NCBI GenBank assembly: GCA_965248235.1
Contig: CBDFIU010000005.1
Coordinates: 1,674,001-1,738,000, forward strand
DNA length: 64,000 nucleotides
Direction: 5' to 3'
From: UBA6623 sp965248235
Lineage (GTDB): Bacteria; Acidobacteriota; Terriglobia; Bryobacterales; UBA6623
Below the pieces are notes generated by a model. The model ran no database searches. It was not told the origin of the DNA and worked only from the letters and a program-made list of their open reading frames with translations. Every line of letters starts with the position of its first letter. Position 1 is the stretch's first letter. Both the position numbers and the translations under genes were made by a program. Positions 1-7,103 of this stretch are shown piece after piece.

Positions 1-133
1 CCTGGTTCAACAGGCCGTCGCCGTGCCACCGGCACCCTACAAATCGCTGGTCGGAGGCACCGCGACACGCGCTACGGACGACCACAACATGTAGGGGCTA
101 TTTCCCAATACCTGAGTCAAGTAAATACCCATC
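1..133 (+). mobile_element. IS1595-family element, right end only (copy A)
   Basis: These bases match, without visible difference, the last 133 bp of the complete copies at 9899-10934 and 15973-17008. They hold the end of the transposase gene (stop TAG at 92-94) and the right terminal inverted repeat ending in ACCCATC. The rest of the element lies outside the window. The 8 bases after the end, TAAGGGGT, are the expected right target duplication, but this cannot be tested without the left flank. Confidence 0.95.
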
Positions 134-263
134 TAAGGGGTTTCTGTGTCGACTCAGCGGCCGGCCAGTCGGTGCGAGGCCGCCCGTGAACGCCCGAAAA
201 TCAACCGCGTCCGACCCGCCGTCGGGTCACGGCGGCGCACTTCGCGCCATAAGATAGAGGTCG

Positions 264-1547
264 ATGCCGAAACGTCTGCGCGGAATTCGACCCTACCTGG
301 CCCCGGTCTCGATCGCTATCCTCTGCGCCGTCGCAGCAGCCGAATGGATCCTCTCGAGTGGGGCCGCGGGACCGCTGTCGATTCCCTTTTACAACCGCCT
401 CTACCCCTACGTAATGTTCCGGCCCCACGAGAACACCCGCTTCATCAGCCACGACGTGAATCTGGTGTCGAACATCATGTCCCGTAACCAGCGGGTCGTT
501 CACCACTTCAGCAACCAAGACGGTTTACGCGTTGAAGCGTTGGGCTACGATTTGCCCAAGCAAAAACCCCCAGGACAATGGCGGGCGGCGGTGTTGGGTT
601 CCTCGGCGGTTCAGTTGGGAACCACCTACGCGGACTCCCTCCCCGGGGCTCTGCGAACCGCGTTGCGGCGGCATTACCCCGGCCGCGACATCGAGGTCAT
701 CAACGCCGGCATTCAATCGGCGGTTTCCAGGCAGACCATCGCCCACTTGCTCTTCACGGTGAACGATTACAGTCCCGATCTCGTCGTCCTCTACGACGGA
801 TTTAACGACTTGATGCTCCCGCTCAACTACGAATCGCGCCCGAACTTCCCCTATAACTTTCAGACTCTCGAGGCCGCTTGGGAGCGATACCGCGACGAAC
901 ATCAAGCCCCGCTTTGGCGTGTGATCTTGGAGCGCAGCCGGCTCTACCGGGGCCTGCGCTCACGCTTCCGTGACGACGACGACCCGAAACCCGGTCTTTA
1001 CGTCGGCCTGAACGCCCGCTCGCCCGAGGAGATTCTCGCGGATCCCGAGTGGGTGCGGAACTACGTGACCGGTTATCTTTCCAACTGGGAGACGTTAATC
1101 AAGCTATCGGCGGCCTACGGCTTCGACGTCGTGTGTGTATTGCAACCAACGGCCGTTCTCGACGGCGCCTTCGGACCGCGTATCACCGCCAAGGGTTATG
1201 GCCTGGACGAAGAACGCGCCAAAGCTTGGGTCGGGGCGCTGGGGTTTGTCTACGAAGAGGCGTCGCGGCAAGTCGAGCAGTTGCACCGGCGCTATGTCGG
1301 GGCGACGATTCTCGATTTCAGCCGCGTCTTGTCACCGGGCGAGGAGCATTTCTGGGACGTCGTCCACGTTTACGATGAAACCAATTTCCTGCTGGCGGAA
1401 AAACTGCTTGATCGGGTAGAAGCGTTGCGCTTGCTTACGAACGCGGCCGACCGGCGTCTCCGCGGCTCGGGGCGCGGGCGTTTGCTTACCCCTGGTAACC
1501 CAACACCAGCAACGTCAGATCGTCGCGTTGAGGAGCCCCGGCGGTGA
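264..1547 (+). CDS. Membrane-anchored SGNH/GDSL-type hydrolase-like protein
   Basis: A 427-residue protein with one N-terminal membrane segment (about residues 12-32) and a C-terminal SGNH-like domain. Visible blocks are GSSAVQ near residue 111 (block I, the serine position), NAGIQS (block II), GFND near 179 (block III, with the oxyanion Asn) and a late DxxH, DVVH, near 365 (block V). The anchored topology suggests an esterase or acyl-hydrolase acting at the cell surface. The substrate cannot be read from the sequence. The ATG follows a weak AGAGG. The last 62 bases overlap the 3' end of the convergent FHA-SpoIIE gene. The Arg-rich tail of about 30 residues beyond the domain may not be conserved. 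Confidence 0.75.
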   Translation: MPKRLRGIRPYLAPVSIAILCAVAAAEWILSSGAAGPLSIPFYNRLYPYVMFRPHENTRFISHDVNLVSNIMSRNQRVVHHFSNQDGLRVEALGYDLPKQKPPGQWRAAVLGSSAVQLGTTYADSLPGALRTALRRHYPGRDIEVINAGIQSAVSRQTIAHLLFTVNDYSPDLVVLYDGFNDLMLPLNYESRPNFPYNFQTLEAAWERYRDEHQAPLWRVILERSRLYRGLRSRFRDDDDPKPGLYVGLNARSPEEILADPEWVRNYVTGYLSNWETLIKLSAAYGFDVVCVLQPTAVLDGAFGPRITAKGYGLDEERAKAWVGALGFVYEEASRQVEQLHRRYVGATILDFSRVLSPGEEHFWDVVHVYDETNFLLAEKLLDRVEALRLLTNAADRRLRGSGRGRLLTPGNPTPATSDRRVEEPRR

Positions 1548-3174
1548 AAAGGTTGATATCGTCGCGAACAGCTTGAAACAGCTCCCGCGGCGTCGCGTCG
1601 ATGTTGCGGGCCACCACTTCCTTGAGGCGGTCCTCGCCGAGCTGCTCTTCGGCGAAGTCCTCGGCCTCCGACACGCCATCGCTATAGATGACCAGCTTAT
1701 CGCCGGGCCTTAGGCGGGTTTCTTCCTCGGGAAATTCGGCGTCGGGGAACAAGCCAATCGGAAAACTCGTCGGGTTGAGCCACTCCACTTCGCCCGAAGC
1801 GCGCGCGACAATCGTGGGGCAGTGCCCGGCGCTGACCCAGCGCATGAGGCCGCCTTTTTCGAGCAGACAATAGAAAACCGTGGCGAACTTGGCCGACCGC
1901 GAGCGCTCGCAGATGTAGTTATTGATGCGGGCCACGATGTCCGCCAAACTCGCGTCGAGATCGGCCGTCGCGAAGAACGCGCCCTGAATCAAGGACGTGA
2001 GCAACGCCGCCGAAACGCCTTTCCCGGAAACATCGGCCAGCACCGCGCCCCAATGATTGGGCGAGAGCGGCATCACGTCGAAATAATCCCCTCCCACTTG
2101 CTGGCAGGCCTCGCTGCTGCCGTCGGCAATCAGCCAGCCCTCGGTCGGCAGCTTGGCCGGCAGCATCGACTGCTGAATATCCCGGGCGATTTTGAGTTCC
2201 TGCTCAATGTCTTGTTTCTTGCGCTCTTCCCCGATCAGCCGGGCGTTTTCAAGAACCGTCGAAATTTCGATTGCCAGCGTTTGCAGCAACTCGCGGTTGC
2301 CGCTCGAAAGCTCGCCCTGCTTCGAGTCGGCGTAGAGAACCCCGAGCGTATCTTGGCGGGCCGACAGGACGCTGGTTTCATGCTGTTGGCCGACTCGGAT
2401 CCTCACCAACGGCACGCACACCACGCTGCGCAGCGCCAGCGCCTCCACCGTGCCTTTTTCCTGGGGTCCTTCGTGCTCGATTTCGGAGGGATCGAACACC
2501 ATCGACAGCAAGTCGCGGCGGCTTTCGAGCGCTTGGCGGATGACCGAGCGCGGAATCCGCAGATCGTCCCCGCTCAGGATCTTGCCGTTGCGGTCGCGAG
2601 CCACCCGGATGGCCAGCTCGCCCTGGTCGTTGGTCAACATCAAGAAACCGCGTTCGGCGTGGGTCACGACCAAGGCGGCGTCCACCGCCGCCGCCAAAAC
2701 GTCGTCGACGGCTAACGATGATTGCAGCGCCAGCGCGACGTCGAGGACGGCACTGAGTTGCCCCAAATTCCCGGGGCTCTTTTCGGTCGGCAGCGCGGCG
2801 ACTTTTTCCATCAGCGGGGCCGAAAAGCCGGGCTCGGCGCCCACGAAAACTTGATACGAATCCTCGACCCCGAATTCGATGCGATCACCCGCGGAGAGCT
2901 CATGACGCTTGACCTTGATGCCGTTCACCGTAACGCCGTGACGGCTGTCGAGGTCTTCGAGGAAGTGCTTTCCGTCTTCCAGCAGAATCTGGGCGTGAGT
3001 GCGGGAAACGCGGCTGTCGCGCAACGATAAGTCGCAGTCGGGCAATCGGCCGATGCGGAAAGGGCTGCGGTTGACTTCGACTTCGCGGCGATCCCCTTCG
3101 GAGTCGACGACGCTCAAATGGAGAGGCACCGCGGAAAAGGCGGGCTGCAAACCGGAGGAACCGTGGGACGCCAT
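1486..3174 (-). CDS. FHA-GAF-SpoIIE/PP2C-type serine phosphatase
   Basis: A 562-residue cytoplasmic signalling protein with three domains. An FHA domain (about residues 35-105) carries the phosphothreonine-binding pattern GR...SRxH (FRIGR, VSRTH) and a downstream NG. A GAF domain follows (about 140-315). A PP2C-like SpoIIE/RsbU domain (about 345-560) has DVSGKGV, GGDYFD and YSDGVSEA metal-site motifs. The family dephosphorylates anti-anti-sigma or similar partners in response to ligands sensed by GAF. The FHA domain could read products of the Ser/Thr kinases encoded elsewhere in this window, which is an inference. It sits 12 bp downstream of the Fur-family gene on the same strand, so the two are probably co-transcribed. 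Confidence 0.9.
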   Translation of the reverse strand: MASHGSSGLQPAFSAVPLHLSVVDSEGDRREVEVNRSPFRIGRLPDCDLSLRDSRVSRTHAQILLEDGKHFLEDLDSRHGVTVNGIKVKRHELSAGDRIEFGVEDSYQVFVGAEPGFSAPLMEKVAALPTEKSPGNLGQLSAVLDVALALQSSLAVDDVLAAAVDAALVVTHAERGFLMLTNDQGELAIRVARDRNGKILSGDDLRIPRSVIRQALESRRDLLSMVFDPSEIEHEGPQEKGTVEALALRSVVCVPLVRIRVGQQHETSVLSARQDTLGVLYADSKQGELSSGNRELLQTLAIEISTVLENARLIGEERKKQDIEQELKIARDIQQSMLPAKLPTEGWLIADGSSEACQQVGGDYFDVMPLSPNHWGAVLADVSGKGVSAALLTSLIQGAFFATADLDASLADIVARINNYICERSRSAKFATVFYCLLEKGGLMRWVSAGHCPTIVARASGEVEWLNPTSFPIGLFPDAEFPEEETRLRPGDKLVIYSDGVSEAEDFAEEQLGEDRLKEVVARNIDATPRELFQAVRDDINLFTAGAPQRDDLTLLVLGYQG

Positions 3175-3186
3175 CGTTGTGGGCCG

Positions 3187-3714
3187 TTACCCGGCGCCGA
3201 CCGAACCTCGGGAGCCGCGGCGGCGTTTCGGCGTCGCGGCCTCGGCCGGCTCGGGAACCGCCTCGGCCTCTTCGGCAACGGGTCCCTGACAATCGGCGCA
3301 ATACCCGCCCACTTCCGTGCGGGCCAACAGAATCTTGAAGCCGAAATCCGACTCGATCTGCTCTTTGAGGTTCTGCAACGGCCGACCGAAAAACTCCTGG
3401 ACCGCGCCGCATCGCAAACAGACGACATGCGCGTGTTCGCGTTTGAGCCGAGTTTCGTAGTAGTGCTGGTCCCCTTCGTGATGCAGCAAATCCAACTCGT
3501 CAATCAAGCCCTCTTGTTTGAGAACTTTGAGGGTCCGATAGACGGTGACGCGGCTGATCTTGGCGTCGCGCGCCTTGGCAAGCTCGTAAAGGCGATCGGC
3601 GTTCAGGTGCGTGTGAGAGTTATGAATGATCTCGAACAGCAGCTCCCGCTGGCGCGTCAGCCGCACACCGTGCTGACGCAAAGGAGCCTTGAGGGAAGCT
3701 ATTGCTTGAGCCAT
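3187..3714 (-). CDS. Fur-family metal- or peroxide-responsive regulator
   Basis: A 175-residue protein with a winged-helix N-terminus (about residues 10-80, including RVTVYRTLKVL as recognition helix) and a C-terminal dimerisation half. The His-rich hinge HHEGDQHYYE is present, as are two Cys pairs, C99/C102 and C139/C142, that form the structural zinc site in many Fur, PerR and Zur proteins. Sequence alone does not separate iron, zinc and peroxide sensing. The C-terminal tail after residue 145 is rich in Ala, Glu and Arg and is probably disordered. A 25-bp palindrome 16-40 bp upstream of the ATG is a candidate autoregulatory operator. The downstream neighbour is the FHA-SpoIIE phosphatase. 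Confidence 0.85.
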   Translation of the reverse strand: MAQAIASLKAPLRQHGVRLTRQRELLFEIIHNSHTHLNADRLYELAKARDAKISRVTVYRTLKVLKQEGLIDELDLLHHEGDQHYYETRLKREHAHVVCLRCGAVQEFFGRPLQNLKEQIESDFGFKILLARTEVGGYCADCQGPVAEEAEAVPEPAEAATPKRRRGSRGSVGAG

Positions 3715-3729
3715 TGGAGCCCGCTAAAA

Positions 3730-3754
3730 GACCCCTTATGGTACCACAGGGGTC
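3730..3754. promoter_or_regulatory. Palindrome upstream of the Fur-family gene (candidate operator)
   Basis: GACCCC and GGGGTC arms (7 bp each including the flanking T/A) flank an 11-bp centre containing GGTACC. The site lies 16-40 bp upstream of the regulator's ATG, where a promoter-proximal operator would sit. It does not match the AT-rich classical Fur box, so it could instead be a leader hairpin or a small repeat. Confidence 0.3.
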
Positions 3755-3798
3755 GCTTTTCTCCCGATTCAAGAGGAGCGGCGGAGGCGTCAGCGCGA

Positions 3799-3995
3799 GA
3801 CGTGGCGCACGCAATCTTGCGTACCGTGTCGGCATTCGTGCCGACATGTCTTCAGGCACAAAGCTCCTCGGGAGGGCTGCAAGACTTCCGATCCGCTCGA
3901 CGACGCGAGCTCTCAGCCCGACCACTCCGCTCGGTCGCTGAAGACATACCGGCACGAATGCCGGTACGGCACGCAAGAATGCGCGCCACGTCGGG
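3799..3995. repeat. About 197-bp imperfect palindrome (REP family 1)
   Basis: A left arm (3799-3855) and right arm (3938-3995) of about 57 bp are imperfect reverse complements. Each arm contains a smaller hairpin of the type ACGGCACGCAAG...GCGCCACGTC. Single copies of the small hairpin recur at 38831-38865 and 44311-44346. No protein is encoded between the Fur gene and the IS110 leader; this palindrome and the repeats next to it fill the gap. Confidence 0.8.
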
Positions 3996-4038
3996 AGCCC
4001 TGTACCCTTCCAGAGTGGCTGCCCAGCGCGGTAGTTCA

Positions 4039-4205
4039 TAGAAGACCGGCCACCCGAGAGGAGCGCCCTTCGCCCCCTGCGTGATCGAACGCCTGGGGGG
4101 GACTTGCGCCCTCCCGGTGTGGTCCGCAACCGAAAGCCCAGTGGGGAGTTCGCGCCGTTTGTTCGAGCGCCAGTACAGGGGTGCCGTTGGTTGCGGCGGC
4201 TGGCG
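4039..4205 (+). ncRNA. Candidate IS110 bridge-RNA region (5' non-coding leader)
   Basis: About 167 bp of GC-rich sequence, rich in short inverted repeats (for example CCCCCTGCG...CGCCTGGGGG around 4074-4100), precedes the transposase ribosome site. IS110-group elements encode their bridge RNA in this position. The assignment rests on position, size and hairpin content; no covariance test was possible. A 231-bp copy of this region, identical apart from a 2-nt indel and one substitution, stands alone at 14143-14373. Confidence 0.4.
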
Positions 4206-4218
4206 AAAGGAGTCTGTC

Positions 4219-5442
4219 TTGTCTGCATCTGCATTTCAATTCTTCGTCGGTATCGACTGGGCCACCGAGGCCCATCAAATCTGTCTGCTCGACACCCAGG
4301 GCGAGATCGTTCACGAACGCACCGTCGTTCATTCCGGTTCGGCGGTCGGCGAGTTCCTCAATCAACTGCTCGAGTTGACCGGCTGCCCGCCGGCTTCCAT
4401 CGCGGTCGCGATCGAAGTCCCGCGTGGCGCGTTGGTCGAAACGCTGCTCGAACGGGGATTCTCGGCTTTCTTCCTTAACCCGAAACAACTCGCCAAAGAC
4501 GACCGCCGTGACGCTTTCGTCTTGGCTTGCTCGCTGCGAACCGACCCGCATTGCTTCCATGCCATCGAGGTCGACGACCCGCTCGTGATGCGCCTGCGCG
4601 ACCTCACTCGTCTCGACGATGAGTTGCGTAGCAGCTTCAACCGCAACAGCTGCCAACTTCGCGAGCAACTCTATCGCTACTACCCGCAGCTTTTGCGCTT
4701 GTCCCCAGCCGCCAACGAAGCTTGGCTCTGGGCCCTGCTGGAACTGGCTCCCAGCCCCGCAAAGGCTCGTCGACTGAAACCGGCACGAATCGAAAAGTTG
4801 CTTCGCGCCCACCGCATTCGCCGGCTCCAATCGGCCGACATCGTCAACGAACTGCGAGCGCCGGGATTCCAACTTGCTGCCGGAACGGCCGACGCAGCGA
4901 GCGAACACGCTCTTCTACTCATTCCTCATCTGCGACTCATCGCCCAGCAGCGAACCGAGCTGGCCAGGCGCCTCCAAACCCTGCTGGAGCAACTCGCTTC
5001 CCCGTCCGAGGACGACGAGGATCCTCACCAGCATCGCGACGTCGAGATCATCCTCTCCTTGCCCGGGGTCGGACGTGTCGTCGCCGCCACGATGCTGGCC
5101 GAGGCCTCACAGGCTCTCGCCCATCGAGACTACCCCGCTCTTCGAGCCTACTGCGGCAGCGCCCCGATCACGCGCCGCAGTGGCAAAAAGATCGCCGTCT
5201 TGATGCGTCGCGGCTGCAATGACCGTTTACGCAACGCGCTCTACCATTGGGCGAGAGTGAGCATCCAACACGACCCCCACAGTCGTCACCATTACCATCA
5301 GTTGCGCAGCCGAGGGCATTCTCACGGGCGCGCGTTGCGCGGTCTTGCGGACCGACTTCTGGCCGTGCTGTGCGCCATGCTTCGTCAGGGAACCCTGTAT
5401 GACCCCGCCCGTCGTCAGCCGCCGGCCCAAGCGGCAGCTTGA
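4219..5442 (+). CDS. IS110-family transposase (DEDD recombinase)
   Basis: The protein has about 407 residues if translation starts at TTG 4219, six bases after a good AAAGGAG; an open frame continues upstream through the leader but looks non-coding. The N-terminal DEDD (RuvC-like) half shows FFVGIDWATEAHQICLLD with the first Asp, then AIEVPRGALVE with the Glu, then KDDRRDAFVLA with the paired Asp residues. The C-terminal Transposase_20 half has LPGVGRVVAATMLAEA and YCGSAPITRRSG, carrying the conserved Ser used for strand transfer. The length is normal and no disruption is visible, so it may be active. It stops in the 37-bp repeat. Confidence 0.93.
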   Translation: MSASAFQFFVGIDWATEAHQICLLDTQGEIVHERTVVHSGSAVGEFLNQLLELTGCPPASIAVAIEVPRGALVETLLERGFSAFFLNPKQLAKDDRRDAFVLACSLRTDPHCFHAIEVDDPLVMRLRDLTRLDDELRSSFNRNSCQLREQLYRYYPQLLRLSPAANEAWLWALLELAPSPAKARRLKPARIEKLLRAHRIRRLQSADIVNELRAPGFQLAAGTADAASEHALLLIPHLRLIAQQRTELARRLQTLLEQLASPSEDDEDPHQHRDVEIILSLPGVGRVVAATMLAEASQALAHRDYPALRAYCGSAPITRRSGKKIAVLMRRGCNDRLRNALYHWARVSIQHDPHSRHHYHQLRSRGHSHGRALRGLADRLLAVLCAMLRQGTLYDPARRQPPAQAAA

Positions 5443-5568
5443 ACTACCGCGCTGGGCAGCCGCTCTGGAAGGGTACCGCCCTTCCTCAGCACTTGACAAA
5501 CGGTGGGGAGTCCCCCCCACCATCCCGTCCTTGACATCACCGCCTTGCCCTGCGATCTTTCTTGGGAG

Positions 5569-7026
5569 ATGAAGCCGATTCAGTTTCCGCCGCCGTGGCG
5601 ATTCGTTGCCGCGGCCGCTTCGACCGTTCTCTGCCTCGCGGGGCTTCTCCCCGCCGAGACCTGGACCCAATTTCGCGGACCAAACGGCTCGGGCGTAGCC
5701 GAAACCTCCGGCCTGCCGACTCGCTTCGGACCCTTGCGCAACCTCGTCTGGCGCAGGGAGTTGCCCGCCGGCCACTCCTCTCCCATCCTCACCGAGGACC
5801 GGATTTTCGTTACCGGCATCGCACAGCGGCGGCTCTACACGATTTGCCTCGACCGCGCCTCCGGCAAGATTCTTTGGCGGCGTGAAGCGCCCCGCGGCCG
5901 CGCCGAGCCGTTTCATCCCATTAACGGCCCCGCCTCGCCCAGCCCCCTCACCGACGGCTCGAACGTCTTCGTCTTCTTCGGCGACTTCGGAATCATCTCC
6001 TACGGGCCCGACGGCAACGAACGCTGGCGCGTGCCGCTCGGCCCCTTCAGCACCCCCAACGGCCACGGCACCTCGCCCATTCTCGCCGACGACATGGTCA
6101 TCCTGATGTCCGACCAAGACAAGATGTCATTCCTGCTCGCCTTGGACAGCGAGACCGGCGCTGTTCGCTGGAAGACCGAGCGCCCCGAGGTTGTCCACGG
6201 CTATTCGACCCCGACGCTCTATCGGCCCGCCGACGCCCCGTTACAGATCATCACGCCGAGTTCCTACCGCGTCAGCGCCTACTCGGCGGCTACCGGCAAG
6301 CAGCTTTGGTGGTCACGGGGTCCTACCTGGCAGATGAAACCCATCGCCGTCGTCGATGGCGAGACGATCTACGTCACCGGCTGGGCTCCCGGCGCCGATC
6401 CCGGTCAGCGTCAGGGTTTGCCGCCCTATGAAACAGCCGTCAAGAAGGGCGACGCCGACGGCGACCACAAGATCTCCGAGCAAGAAGCCGTCGACAACGG
6501 CTGGCGTCACGGCGGCGGCTGGGGATTGATCGATCTCGACAACGACGGCTTGCTCGACCGCCGCGACTGGGAGTTTTTCCGCGCCCGCCGCGCCGCCCAC
6601 AACGCCACGTTCGCGCTCCGCCCGCCCCCGGACGCACGCGGGGATATCACCGACCAGGCAACCTTGTGGCGATACGAAAAGGCCGTCCCCGTCGTCTCAT
6701 CGCCTCTGCTCTATCAGGGAATCCTCTACACCGTCAAGGACGGCGGTATTGTCACGGCTTTCAACCCCGCCGACGGCAAGGTCTTGAAACAAGGACGCCT
6801 AACCGGCGCGATCGACAAGTATTTCGCCTCGCCCGTAGCGGCGGACGGCAAAATCTACTTCGCCTCGGAAAACGGCAAGCTCAGCGTGGTGGAAGCCGGA
6901 GCGGACTGGCAAGTGCTGGCCGTCAACGACCTCGCCGAGCCCTGCCACGCCTCCCCCGCGATCTCCGCCGGCCGCCTCTACGTGCGAACCCAAAACGCCC
7001 TCTACGCCTTTGCGAAAAGCGAGTAG
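5569..7026 (+). CDS. Secreted PQQ-type beta-propeller protein with EF-hand pair
   Basis: A 485-residue exported protein. The ATG at 5569 gives a clear signal peptide ending LLPA before ETWTQFRGPNGSG, a common start for Acidobacteriota and Planctomycetes PQQ-like propellers. Repeats of the type ALDSETGAVRWKTE and AFNPADGKVLKQ mark propeller blades. Between blades, at about residues 292-335, lie two calcium-binding loops, DADGDHKISEQEA and DLDNDGLLDRRDW, which read as EF-hand or dockerin-like. No quinoprotein catalytic residues are evident, so a binding or scaffold role is more likely than dehydrogenase activity. Its upstream region is the right edge of the IS110 unit. Confidence 0.8.
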   Translation: MKPIQFPPPWRFVAAAASTVLCLAGLLPAETWTQFRGPNGSGVAETSGLPTRFGPLRNLVWRRELPAGHSSPILTEDRIFVTGIAQRRLYTICLDRASGKILWRREAPRGRAEPFHPINGPASPSPLTDGSNVFVFFGDFGIISYGPDGNERWRVPLGPFSTPNGHGTSPILADDMVILMSDQDKMSFLLALDSETGAVRWKTERPEVVHGYSTPTLYRPADAPLQIITPSSYRVSAYSAATGKQLWWSRGPTWQMKPIAVVDGETIYVTGWAPGADPGQRQGLPPYETAVKKGDADGDHKISEQEAVDNGWRHGGGWGLIDLDNDGLLDRRDWEFFRARRAAHNATFALRPPPDARGDITDQATLWRYEKAVPVVSSPLLYQGILYTVKDGGIVTAFNPADGKVLKQGRLTGAIDKYFASPVAADGKIYFASENGKLSVVEAGADWQVLAVNDLAEPCHASPAISAGRLYVRTQNALYAFAKSE

Positions 7027-7103
7027 CGTAGCCGGCGCCGGCCGTCCCAGTTCCGGATGATTCAGGATCGACGTGGATCAACCAGCTACCCTGTCGGACG
7101 GCT

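Larger units (their letters stand above)
4002..5476 (+). mobile_element. IS110-family element bounded by 37-bp inverted repeats
   Basis: The unit contains a leader of about 180 bp, an IS110-type transposase gene and almost no 3' non-coding DNA. It is framed by 37-bp inverted repeats (4002-4038 and 5440-5476) that differ at one position; the right repeat begins exactly at the transposase stop codon. IS110 elements normally lack terminal inverted repeats, so the true element ends may lie inside the repeats. The same 37-bp module occurs without a transposase at 14333-14369 and, more diverged, at 38866-38908. Confidence 0.75.

Noticed and set aside
5486..5568. Two TTGACA-like boxes as promoters for the PQQ propeller gene
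   Set aside because: Neither has a convincing -10 box at normal spacing, and the region contains a GGTGGGG/CCCCACC hairpin that could explain the pattern.
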